Positions 18,590 through 26,198 of a stretch of 64,000 nt of DNA are shown here, piece after piece. The translations under genes and the position numbers were made by a program. The stretch covers positions 4,402,001-4,466,000 of the forward strand of contig NZ_CP132339.1 of the NCBI RefSeq assembly GCF_030944405.1, in the 5' to 3' direction. How positions within the stretch are numbered: position 1 is the stretch's first letter; the number at the start of each line of letters is the position of its first letter. The notes below the pieces were generated by a model, which saw only the letters and a program-made list of their open reading frames with translations, was not told where the DNA came from and did no database searches. The stretch is from Janthinobacterium sp. J1-1 (lineage in GTDB: Bacteria > Pseudomonadota > Gammaproteobacteria > Burkholderiales > Burkholderiaceae_D).

Positions 18590-19436
18590 GCCGGGGATCT
18601 CCTTCGTCGAGCCAGTCGTGGCAGACACTGGCGGTAGCGTCCAGCAATTGTGGGCACTCGAGCAATTCGGCGCTGTTCCAGAACGGACCGTCGGCAAAGC
18701 CGGCGATGTGCAGCGCCACGCCTACACCGCGCCATTGCTCGGCCAGGCTGGCGGTGGGTGCCGGCAGCACGGCGGCTTCGCCGCTCAGATATTCCAGCCA
18801 GTAGACGGGCAGCGGCGGGCGCAAGCTGCTGGCCGCCATCGCGTCGATGGCCTGCGCCAGTTCCGGCGCCAGCAGGTAGCCGGCCACTTCGACGGCGCGT
18901 CCGGCCGCCAGTTCGGCGCGCGCATGGCCGGGCGCTTCGGCCTGGCCCGCCAGCATGCTGCCGGCCAGGCGCAGGCGCAGGAAACGGTCGATGGCGCGCC
19001 GGCCGTCCAGTTCCGGCTGCCACAGCAGCAGCCGCTGCAGCGGCACCGGCGGATGCGCGGCCAGTTCCAGCGCCAGCAGGGCGCCCAGGCGCAAGCCCCA
19101 CACGGTCAAGGGGCCGTCGACCCGTTGCGCCAGCCAGGCGCAGGCCAGGTGCAGGTCGTTGCGCCAGATGCTCCAGCGCGCGTCGCCGAAGTCGCCGCTG
19201 CTGTCGCCGCAGCCGTACAGGTCGAGCTGCAGCACGCTGTAGCCGGCGGCGGCAAAGGCCCGCGCCTGCATCGCGGCGATATGCCGGCTTTTGTTGAGTT
19301 CCTCGGCAAACGGGTGGATGTAGACGATGCCGCCACGCGCGGGCCGGCCCGGCGCCGGCAGGTGCAGCAGGCAGTAGCGCTGGCCGCCGGAGGCCGGCAG
19401 GAAAAACGGCAGCAGGCTGGTGGTGGCATTGAGCAT
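18579..19436 (-). CDS. Exosortase A system-associated hydrolase 2
   Basis: A 285-residue alpha/beta-hydrolase-fold protein of the hydrolase-2 family. YIHPFAEELNKSRHIAA and LDLYGCGDSSGDF are family stretches. VWGLRLGALLALELA sits at the nucleophile elbow, with Arg-Leu in place of the serine. The loss of the standard GxSxG serine is seen in this family generally, so it may bind rather than cleave, or use another residue. Its ATG overlaps the acyl carrier protein stop by one base (ATGA), showing translational coupling. With hydrolase 1 it flanks a possible acyl-ACP pathway. Confidence 0.85.
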   Translation of the reverse strand: MLNATTSLLPFFLPASGGQRYCLLHLPAPGRPARGGIVYIHPFAEELNKSRHIAAMQARAFAAAGYSVLQLDLYGCGDSSGDFGDARWSIWRNDLHLACAWLAQRVDGPLTVWGLRLGALLALELAAHPPVPLQRLLLWQPELDGRRAIDRFLRLRLAGSMLAGQAEAPGHARAELAAGRAVEVAGYLLAPELAQAIDAMAASSLRPPLPVYWLEYLSGEAAVLPAPTASLAEQWRGVGVALHIAGFADGPFWNSAELLECPQLLDATASVCHDWLDEGDPRHAC

Positions 19437-19693
19437 CAGCGCAAATCCGCTTGCGCCAGCTTGGCGTCGACAAACGCCTGCAAGGTGCCGACGGTGGCGA
19501 AATGGCGGGCGTGGATGTCGTCGTCCTCGATGGTGAAGCCGAAATGGTCTTCCAGCGCGGCGATCACGCCGATTACGGCCATCGAATCGAGTTCCGGCAA
19601 GCTGCCCAGCAGCGGCGTATCGTGCGCCAGCGGCTGCGTACCCAGACCCAGCGCGGCGCGCAGGATGGCGGTGATGGTATCAAGTGGCGGCAT
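19436..19693 (-). CDS. Acyl carrier protein of the exosortase A locus
   Basis: An 85-residue four-helix carrier protein. The phosphopantetheine site is the serine in LPELDSMAVIG, and the rest (IAALEDHFGFTIEDDDIHARHF) matches ACPs for specialised acyl or aminoacyl loading. Such a stand-alone ACP is a regular member of xrtA loci beside an acyl-CoA ligase, a PLP decarboxylase and two hydrolases. The start at 19693 is chosen for CTGGAG just before it and for normal ACP length. Its partner ligase is probably the enzyme at 20611, on the other side of the divergent promoter. Confidence 0.88.
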   Translation of the reverse strand: MPPLDTITAILRAALGLGTQPLAHDTPLLGSLPELDSMAVIGVIAALEDHFGFTIEDDDIHARHFATVGTLQAFVDAKLAQADLR

Positions 19694-20417
19694 GGCGGCT
19701 CCAGGGTAAATGATCAAAGCGGAAACTGGGGAAACTGGCGGGGTGGCGCGACAAATGCAGATAAGGCGGCAGGCTGGCGATCATCCATTGCCAGCGGCCG
19801 CAGCGGACAAAAGTGGCCGTGCCCAGGCTGATGGCGCCCAGGCGCGCATGGGCCGCCAGCGAGCCGCGGTTGAAGCGCGAGATGCGGCTGCACGACCAGC
19901 GCACGCCTTGCGCGTGCAGCCGGGCGTTGGCTTCCTCCCACAGGCGGGCGAACACCAGTGCGCCGCGCTGCTGCGGATGGACCCAGACGTCGAGGTCCCA
20001 CGACAGTTCGGGCGCCAGCACATAGCGCGCGCGCACCTCGTCTTCCTGGCAGGCGCCGCGCAGCAGCCACAGCCAGCCGGCCATGGACGGCGCCGCATCA
20101 GTTGCCTGGTGGATCTGCGCCACCAGGCATTGCGCGCCCTGGCGGTAGCGGTCCAGCAGCACCGTCAAAGGCCGCGCGGGGCCGGGCGGCAGCGCTTCGG
20201 CCGCCAGGCAGGGGGTGACGGCGATCGCCTTGCCGCGCCCCCGGCACAGCGAACCGGGCGCGACCGGCTGGGCCACGAACTGATAGCGGTGCAGCGCGCA
20301 ACGTTCGCCGGGCACCGCCTGCAGCAGGCGCGCGCACGCATGCCAGGCGCCGTCAACCCAGCCCAGCTGGCGCAGGCTGGCGGAGATACGGCGAACGAGG
20401 TTCAGGAACCAGGCCAT
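19680..20417 (-). CDS. GNAT-fold protein of the exosortase A locus
   Basis: A 245-residue protein. An N-terminal region (LNLVRRISASLRQLGW) is followed by a GNAT-like core that includes LVAQIHQATDAAPS, a probable beta-strand plus DVWVHPQQRGALVFARLW acetyl-CoA-binding segment, and RWSCSRISRFNRGSLAAHARLGA. GNAT proteins transfer an acyl group from CoA, or from ACP in this context. A predicted -10 at 20463-20458 would place the transcript start near 20451, downstream of an alternative ATG at 20459. The start at 20417 is therefore preferred although its ribosome-binding site is poor. The stop overlaps the ACP gene by 14 bases. Confidence 0.7.
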   Translation of the reverse strand: MAWFLNLVRRISASLRQLGWVDGAWHACARLLQAVPGERCALHRYQFVAQPVAPGSLCRGRGKAIAVTPCLAAEALPPGPARPLTVLLDRYRQGAQCLVAQIHQATDAAPSMAGWLWLLRGACQEDEVRARYVLAPELSWDLDVWVHPQQRGALVFARLWEEANARLHAQGVRWSCSRISRFNRGSLAAHARLGAISLGTATFVRCGRWQWMIASLPPYLHLSRHPASFPSFRFDHLPWSRHAAT

Positions 20418-20457
20418 GGCGAAATAGGATGGGGCGGCTGGACAGCCAACGTTGTCC

Positions 20458-20501
20458 ATTAGAGCGCAGCGGCGCTGATGAGTCTTGCGCCGCCTCAAGT
20501 T
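20458..20501 (-). promoter_or_regulatory. Site A: TTG-N8-CAA palindrome with -10 for the ACP/hydrolase operon
   Basis: GTCTTG-N8-CAAGTT occupies 20482-20501. On the minus strand TCTAAT (20463-20458, five of six bases of the TATAAT consensus) begins exactly 19 bases past the palindrome edge, putting the palindrome centre near -41. The predicted transcript start near 20451 gives a 34-base leader to the GNAT gene. The geometry repeats at sites D and E. Confidence 0.55.
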
Positions 20502-20518
20502 GTGCCCCCGCGCCCTGT

Positions 20519-20563
20519 TAGTTGATAAAAATCAAGAACTGCCCCGGCATTTGTCCCAATCAT
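20519..20563 (+). promoter_or_regulatory. Site B: perfect TTGAT-N4-ATCAA box before the acyl-CoA ligase operon
   Basis: TAGTTG-N8-CAAGAA at 20519-20538 contains TTGATAAAAATCAA, a full match to the FNR/ANR-type consensus. AATCATAGG starts 20 bases past the palindrome, and the same block (AATCATGGG) sits at the identical distance after site C. No good TATAAT match is seen at the 19-base offset, so the -10 is uncertain. The ligase ATG is 73 bases downstream. Confidence 0.5.
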
Positions 20564-20568
20564 AGGGG

Positions 20569-20585
20569 GATGCATGAAATGCATC
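20569..20585. promoter_or_regulatory. 7-3-7 palindrome in the acyl-CoA ligase leader
   Basis: GATGCAT-GAA-ATGCATC is a perfect inverted repeat between site B and the ligase start. It could be a repressor operator near the transcript start, or chance. Confidence 0.3.
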
Positions 20586-20610
20586 ATGCGCGCATAGACA
20601 AGGGCAGACG

Positions 20611-22230
20611 ATGGCGACACTGATCCATGACTTTATCTTCGAGACGGCCCGCCTGGCGCCCGCCGCGCCGGCCTTGAGCTACCAGGGCGTGCCGCTGGCG
20701 TATGGCGCGCTGGCGCAAAGCGTGCGCGACTGCGCCGGCGCGCTGCTGCAGCTGGGCTTGCGGCGCGCCGCGCGGGTGGCCGTCTATCTGGAAAAACGCC
20801 AGGAAAACGTGATCGCCATGTTCGGCGCGGCGGCCGCCGGCGGCGTGTTCGTGCCCGTCAATCCGCTGCTGAAACCCGAGCAGGTCGCTTATATACTGGG
20901 CGACTGCGGCGTGTCCGTACTGGTCACCTCGCGCGAACGGCTGGCGCAGCTGGCGCCGGTGCTGGCCAGCTGTCCCGGCTTGCGCGCGATTATCGTGACC
21001 GGCGAGCGCGGCCCGGACACCGCCCTGGGCGGCGTGCAGATCCTGTCCTGGTCGTCGGTGCTGGAGCTCGGCGCCGACCTGCCGGCCAAGTCCCGCGACA
21101 TGCACGCCATGATCGATCAGGACATGGCGGCGATTTTATATACGTCGGGCAGCACCGGCCGGCCCAAGGGCGTGGTGCTGTCGCACCGCAATATGGTGGC
21201 CGGCGCGGTCAGCGTCTCAAGCTACTTGCGCAATACGCCGCAGGACCGGCTGCTGTGCGTGCTTCCGCTCAGCTTTGACTATGGCCTGAGCCAGCTGACC
21301 ACGGCGTTTGCCAGCGGTGCCTGCGCCGTGCTGATCAATTACCTGCTGCTGCGCGACATTGTCGAAGCGGTGGAGCAGGAGGCGATCACGGGCCTGGCGG
21401 CGGTGCCGCCGCTGTGGATACAGCTGTCGCAGCTGAGCTGGCCCTTGTCGACGCCCTTGCGCTATATCACCAATTCGGGCGGCGTGATGCAGCCGGGCAC
21501 CGTCGACAAGCTGCGCGCGCAGCTGCCGCGCACGCAGATATTCCTGATGTATGGGCTGACGGAAGCGTTCCGCTCCACCTATCTTCCGCCGGAACAGCTG
21601 GCCAGCCGCCCCGATTCGATCGGCAAGGCGATTCCGAATGCCGAAGTGCTGGTGCTGCGCGCCGACGGCAGCGTGTGCGACGACGAGGAACCGGGCGAAC
21701 TGGTGCACCGTGGCGCGCTGGTGGCGCTCGGCTACTGGAACGATGCGGCGCGCACGGCCGAGCGCTTCAAGCCGCTGCCGCCCCAGGCCGATGGGCTGGT
21801 GCTGCCCGAACTGGCCGTCTGGTCGGGCGACACGGTGCGCCGCGATGCCGATGGTTTCCTGTATTTCGTCGGCCGCAACGATGAGATGATCAAGACCTCG
21901 GGCTACCGGGTCAGCCCGGCCGAGATCGAGGAAGTGGCGTATGCCAGCGGGCTGGTGGGCGAGGCGGCCGCGCTCGGTGTGCCGCATCCCTTGCTGGGTG
22001 CGGCCATCGCCCTGCTGGTGACCCCCGCGCCGGGCGTGGAACTGGGGCGCGAGGCGCTGCTGTCGGCCTGCCGCAAGCATTTGCCTGCCTACATGATGCC
22101 GCTCTGGATCGATATCCGCGGCGAGGCCTTGCCGCGCAATCCGAACGGCAAGATCGACCGGGCGCTGCTGGCGCGCGAGATTGCCGAGGTGCTTGCCGCC
22201 ATCCCCGTCAACGCCGGGGAGCGGCCATGA
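20611..22230 (+). CDS. Acyl-CoA ligase (AMP-forming), exosortase A system-associated
   Basis: A 539-residue ANL-superfamily ligase. The phosphate loop YTSGSTGRPKG is near residue 178, the adenine motif YGLTEAFRST near 311 and the hinge DEMIKTSGYRVSPAE near 428. The C-terminal catalytic lysine is in NPNGKIDRALL. It activates an unknown carboxylic acid as the acyl-adenylate and probably loads it on CoA or on the ACP encoded at 19436. It opens the plus arm, with the PLP decarboxylase starting inside its stop (ATGA at 22227). Families of this name are restricted to xrtA loci, but their substrate is undefined. Confidence 0.9.
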   Translation: MATLIHDFIFETARLAPAAPALSYQGVPLAYGALAQSVRDCAGALLQLGLRRAARVAVYLEKRQENVIAMFGAAAAGGVFVPVNPLLKPEQVAYILGDCGVSVLVTSRERLAQLAPVLASCPGLRAIIVTGERGPDTALGGVQILSWSSVLELGADLPAKSRDMHAMIDQDMAAILYTSGSTGRPKGVVLSHRNMVAGAVSVSSYLRNTPQDRLLCVLPLSFDYGLSQLTTAFASGACAVLINYLLLRDIVEAVEQEAITGLAAVPPLWIQLSQLSWPLSTPLRYITNSGGVMQPGTVDKLRAQLPRTQIFLMYGLTEAFRSTYLPPEQLASRPDSIGKAIPNAEVLVLRADGSVCDDEEPGELVHRGALVALGYWNDAARTAERFKPLPPQADGLVLPELAVWSGDTVRRDADGFLYFVGRNDEMIKTSGYRVSPAEIEEVAYASGLVGEAAALGVPHPLLGAAIALLVTPAPGVELGREALLSACRKHLPAYMMPLWIDIRGEALPRNPNGKIDRALLAREIAEVLAAIPVNAGERP

Positions 22231-23465
22231 ACGCGCGCGGCCTGCCCGTGCATGCGGCCCTGCAACAACTGGCGGCGCGCGATGATGTGCTGCAGTTTGG
22301 CGGCTTGTCCCTGACCCGGCTGGCGCAACGTGTGGGGCGCACGCCGTTCTACGCCTACGACCGCGCGCGGATCGCGGCCCGCGTGGCAAGCTTGCGCGCC
22401 GCGCTGCCGCCAGGGGTGCACCTGCATTATGCGATGAAGGCCAATCCGATGTCGGCCGTGGTGCAGTGGCTGGCGGGGCTGGTTGACGGCATCGACGTGG
22501 CGTCGGGCGGCGAACTGGCCACCGCGCTCGACACCACCATGGCGCCAGGTGCCATCAGCTTTGCCGGCCCCGGCAAAAGCGAAAGCGAGCTGGCGCGGGC
22601 CGTGGCGGCCGGCGTGCTGATCAATGTCGAGTCGCGCGCGGAGCTGGAAAAGCTGGCCCTGGCCAGCGACCGGCTGGGCGTGGCGGCGCGGGTCGCCGTG
22701 CGGGTCAACCCCGATTTCGCGCTGCGCCGCGCCGGCATGCGCATGGGCGGCGGCGCCCAGCCGTTCGGTGTCGATGCGGCGCTGGTGCCGACCTTGCTGG
22801 CGCGCATAGGCCAGCTGCAACTGGATTTCCACGGCTTTCACGTGTTTTCCGGCTCGCAAAACCTGTCGGCCCCGGCCCTGGCGGAAGCCCAGGCGGCCAG
22901 CGTCGAGCTGGCGCTGCAATTGGCGCATGACGCACCGTCCGCCTTGCGCGTGCTCAATATCGGCGGCGGCTTCGGCGTGCCGTACTTTCCGGGCGACATG
23001 CCGCTGGACCTGGCGCCGCTGGCCGACAACCTGCAGCGCCAACTGGACAAGCTGGCCAGGGCGGCGCCCGGCGCCCGTCTGAATATCGAGCTGGGCCGCT
23101 ATCTGGTGGCCGAGGCCGGCATCTATGTGTGCGCGGTGATCGAGCGCAAGTTGTCGCATGGCCAGATATTCCTCGTCACCGATGGCGGCTTGCACCATCA
23201 CCTGGCCGCGTCGGGCAATTTTGGCCAGCTGATCCGCAAGAATTATCCGGTAGCGATCGGCAACCGCCTGCACGGCGGCGAGCGCGAAGTGGTGTCCGTG
23301 GTCGGGCCGCTGTGCACGCCGCTGGACTTGCTGGCCGAACAGATGGAAATGGCGCGCGCGGCCGAGGGCGACCTAGTGGTGGTGTTCCAGTCGGGCGCCT
23401 ATGGCCTGACGGCTAGCCCGACCGCGTTTCTCGGCCATCCCTTGCCGGCCGAGGTGCTCGTATGA
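22227..23465 (+). CDS. Pyridoxal-dependent decarboxylase, exosortase A system-associated
   Basis: A 412-residue fold-type III PLP enzyme of the ornithine/diaminopimelate decarboxylase group. YAMKANP holds the PLP lysine (Lys71). Further marks are the glycine-rich phosphate-binding LNIGGGFGVPY, LGRYLVAEAGIYVC, and GPLCTPLD with the catalytic Cys at the dimer interface. It probably decarboxylates an amino acid, possibly after loading by the neighbouring ligase. It is coupled by 4-base overlaps to both the ligase and the following asparagine-synthetase-like gene, so the three act in one pathway. Confidence 0.9.
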   Translation: MNARGLPVHAALQQLAARDDVLQFGGLSLTRLAQRVGRTPFYAYDRARIAARVASLRAALPPGVHLHYAMKANPMSAVVQWLAGLVDGIDVASGGELATALDTTMAPGAISFAGPGKSESELARAVAAGVLINVESRAELEKLALASDRLGVAARVAVRVNPDFALRRAGMRMGGGAQPFGVDAALVPTLLARIGQLQLDFHGFHVFSGSQNLSAPALAEAQAASVELALQLAHDAPSALRVLNIGGGFGVPYFPGDMPLDLAPLADNLQRQLDKLARAAPGARLNIELGRYLVAEAGIYVCAVIERKLSHGQIFLVTDGGLHHHLAASGNFGQLIRKNYPVAIGNRLHGGEREVVSVVGPLCTPLDLLAEQMEMARAAEGDLVVVFQSGAYGLTASPTAFLGHPLPAEVLV

Positions 23466-25345
23466 GCGGCCTGTGCGGTTGGCTGGGGGACGGGGATGTC
23501 TCGGCGATCAGCGCCATGGCGGCACCGCTGTCGCGCCTGGACCAGGCGCCATTGCAGTGGCGTACGGGCGAGAAAGGCACGGTGGCCGTGGCGGCCGGCG
23601 ACGGTGCCAGCCATCTGTATCAGCAGGATGGCTTGCTGATCGCCCTCTGGGGCCACCCCATGCTCGATGATTCCGCCTTGAATGTGGCGCAGCGGCTGGC
23701 GCCTGTCTGGCTGGCGCGCGGCGCGGCCGCCTGCGCGGCCTTGTCCGGCGAATTTGCGCTGGCCGTCGTCGATGGTTTTTCCGGCCAGTTGCTGCTGGCC
23801 GTGGATCGCGCCGGCAGTTATCCGCTCAGCCATGTGAGCAATGCGCAGGGCGTGTTCTTTGCCTCCTCGAACGACGCGATGTTGGCCCATCCGGCAGTGC
23901 GCGGCGCGCTCGACCCGCAGGCCCTGTATCACTATCTGTTTTTCCATATGGTGCCCGCGCCGGAAACGCCGTGGCTGGGCTGGCAGCGCTTGCTGCCGGG
24001 AGAATACCTGCATGTGCGCGCGGGAAAACAGTGCAAGGGAAGTTACTGGTCGCTGGCCTTCCAGGAAAAAACCATGGCCACCTTTGCCAGCCGCCAGCAG
24101 GCTTTTTTGCGCATTTTGCGCCTGGCGGTGGAAAGCAGCCTGGGCGATGTGGCGGCCACCACCGGCGCTTTTCTCAGCGGCGGCACCGACAGTTCCACCA
24201 TCGCCGCCATCGTGCGGCAGGTGACGGGATCGGGCGCGCGCGCCTATTCGATAGGCTTTGACGCGCCCGGCTACGACGAAATGGCGTATGCGCGCCTGGC
24301 CGCCAGCCACGCCGGCTGCGTACACCATGAATATTATGTGACGGCGGCCGACGTGCTGGCCGCGATCCCCGCCATGGCGGCCGGGTTCGACCAGCCCTTC
24401 GGCAATGCCTCGGCGATCCCCGCCTACTATTGCGCGAAAATGGCGCGCGACGACGGCATGACGCGCATGCTGGGCGGCGATGGCGGTGACGAATTGTTTG
24501 GCGGCAACGAGCGCTATGCGCGCCAGGCCTTGCTGTCCAGCTATGAACGCCTGCCGGCCATGCTGCGCCAAGGCATCATCGAACCGCTGCTGTTCCGTGC
24601 AGGGTTGACGCGGCCATCGCGGCTGGGGGACAAGGCGCGCAGCTATATCGAGCAAGCCACCATGGCGCTGCCGGCCCGGCTGGAAAGTTATAACTTGCTG
24701 CAGCGCTATGGCCATCGCACGGTGCTGGAAGATGCTTTCCTGGAAACCATCGTTCCCGGCATGGCGCTCGATCAGCTGAACAGCGCATATTTGCAGCGGC
24801 CGGAACGCCAGCTGAGCCAGATCAATGCCTTGCTGGCTCTCGACATGCGCTTCACCCTGGCCGACAACGACTTGCCCAAGGTGCGCAAGGCTTGCGAACT
24901 GGCCGGCGTGGAGGCGGCGTTTCCCTTCCTGCACGACGCGATGGTGGCGTTTGCCGCCAGCCTGCCGCCCGGCGACAAGCTCAGGGGCATGCGGCTGCGG
25001 CCGTTTTTCAAGCAGGCGCTGGCCGATATTTTGCCCCGGGCCATCTTGCGCAAGAAAAAGCACGGTTTTGGCCTGCCGTTCGGTTTGTGGCTGCAAAGCC
25101 ATGCACCGCTGCGTGAGTTTGCTTTCGACAACCTGGCCCAGCTGCGCCTGCGGGGCATCGTGCGGCCCGGCTTTATCGACGATCTCCAAGGCCGCCTGCT
25201 GCTGGAGCATCCCGCGTATCACGGCACCATGGTGTGGATACTGATGATGCTGGAACAATGGCTCAGCGCGCATGCACTGGGCTTTGCCGCCGGTTCTGGC
25301 GCAGCCGCCATAAAAATGCCAGGCGTCCTCGATCCCACGGCGTAA
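23462..25345 (+). CDS. Asparagine-synthetase-like protein lacking the N-terminal nucleophile Cys
   Basis: A 627-residue protein with a degenerate glutamine amidotransferase domain (about 1-190) and an asparagine synthase ATP-pyrophosphatase domain with SGGTDSS (239-245). The amidotransferase needs Cys directly after Met1; here the start is MSGLCGW with Cys at position 5, so glutamine hydrolysis is probably lost. The synthetase half keeps GGDGGDELFGG (active centre). An enzyme that adenylates a carboxylate and joins it to an amine, as beta-lactam synthetase does, fits better than asparagine formation. It is the third gene of the ligase/decarboxylase arm. Its 3' end overlaps the convergent deacetylase by 83 bases. 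Confidence 0.8.
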   Translation: MSGLCGWLGDGDVSAISAMAAPLSRLDQAPLQWRTGEKGTVAVAAGDGASHLYQQDGLLIALWGHPMLDDSALNVAQRLAPVWLARGAAACAALSGEFALAVVDGFSGQLLLAVDRAGSYPLSHVSNAQGVFFASSNDAMLAHPAVRGALDPQALYHYLFFHMVPAPETPWLGWQRLLPGEYLHVRAGKQCKGSYWSLAFQEKTMATFASRQQAFLRILRLAVESSLGDVAATTGAFLSGGTDSSTIAAIVRQVTGSGARAYSIGFDAPGYDEMAYARLAASHAGCVHHEYYVTAADVLAAIPAMAAGFDQPFGNASAIPAYYCAKMARDDGMTRMLGGDGGDELFGGNERYARQALLSSYERLPAMLRQGIIEPLLFRAGLTRPSRLGDKARSYIEQATMALPARLESYNLLQRYGHRTVLEDAFLETIVPGMALDQLNSAYLQRPERQLSQINALLALDMRFTLADNDLPKVRKACELAGVEAAFPFLHDAMVAFAASLPPGDKLRGMRLRPFFKQALADILPRAILRKKKHGFGLPFGLWLQSHAPLREFAFDNLAQLRLRGIVRPGFIDDLQGRLLLEHPAYHGTMVWILMMLEQWLSAHALGFAAGSGAAAIKMPGVLDPTA

Positions 25346-26198
25346 AACGGGGCAGCTGGAACAGATCCAGCCCGGCGCCCGGCCGCGCCACGCCCCAGTC
25401 GGTGGCCAGCGCGGCGGTAAAGCCCAGGCTCTTGACGATCTCGACATGGGCCGGCCCGTAATCGCGGCCGGCCTTGCCGTTCGGATAGGCAAACAGGGTC
25501 ATGGGCGCTTGCAGCAGCTGTTCCAGCTCGCGCTTGCCGTTGGCGATATCGTTGCGCGCCGCGCGGTCGGACATGGCGGCCAGGATGGGGTGGCTGACCG
25601 TATGCGCGCCGATGCCCATGCCGGCCGTGTGCAGCCACTGCAGCTGGGCAGTAGTCAGCATCGCAGGGGCCATGGTGCGCGTGGCCCCCCCCGCGCGCCG
25701 GCGCAGTTCGACGGCCAGGCGCTGGCGCTGTTCGAACGGCAGGTATTTCAGGTGCGCCAGCACATGCTCGATGGCGGCGCGGCGCTGGGCCAGGCTGGCC
25801 AGTGGCAGGCAGTCCAGCCCCAGGTCGCGCAAATCCAGGGAGGCGCCCGGCGCCTGGCGCACGGCGTCGATCACGCGGTCGTTCCACATCTGCCCGCCAT
25901 TCAAATAGCCGGTGGCGATAAAAAAAGTGGCGTGCAAGCCGTATTGCCGCAGCAGGGGCAGCGCGTGTTCGGCATTGTCGGCATAGCCATCGTCGAAGGT
26001 AATGCAGGCCGCGCGAGGCGGCAGGCTGCCGTCCTGCAGGCGCTGCACGGCCACAGGCAAGGGCAGCACCGTATAAAAGCGCTTGAGCAGGCGCAACTGG
26101 CGCTCGAACAGGGCGCGGTCGACTTCGCCGGGGAACAGCGGGTCGGGCCGGGCCAGCACCCGGTGGTAGATCAGGATCGACAGCTCGGTCCCGCTCAT
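25263..26198 (-). CDS. Polysaccharide deacetylase family protein
   Basis: A 311-residue NodB-type deacetylase. LILIYHRV is the start of the fold, CITFDDGYADNAEH carries the Asp pair, and GAHTVSHPIL the zinc-binding histidines; FAYPNGK is a later conserved loop. It would remove N- or O-acetyl groups from the polysaccharide or its lipid-linked precursor. No signal peptide is obvious, so the cytoplasm or a membrane-associated position is likely. A longer frame runs to 26825, but the start at 26198 matches the family N terminus (MSGTELSILIYHRV) and overlaps the upstream ligase stop by 4 bases. Confidence 0.85.
   Translation of the reverse strand: MSGTELSILIYHRVLARPDPLFPGEVDRALFERQLRLLKRFYTVLPLPVAVQRLQDGSLPPRAACITFDDGYADNAEHALPLLRQYGLHATFFIATGYLNGGQMWNDRVIDAVRQAPGASLDLRDLGLDCLPLASLAQRRAAIEHVLAHLKYLPFEQRQRLAVELRRRAGGATRTMAPAMLTTAQLQWLHTAGMGIGAHTVSHPILAAMSDRAARNDIANGKRELEQLLQAPMTLFAYPNGKAGRDYGPAHVEIVKSLGFTAALATDWGVARPGAGLDLFQLPRFTPWDRGRLAFLWRLRQNRRQSPVHAR

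Noticed and set aside
20522..20535. Site B as a plain oxygen-responsive FNR/ANR box acting alone.
   Set aside because: The match is perfect, but related palindromes with imperfect FNR cores and similar spacing occur across the locus. A common dedicated regulator of the Crp/Fnr type explains them better; FNR itself remains possible.
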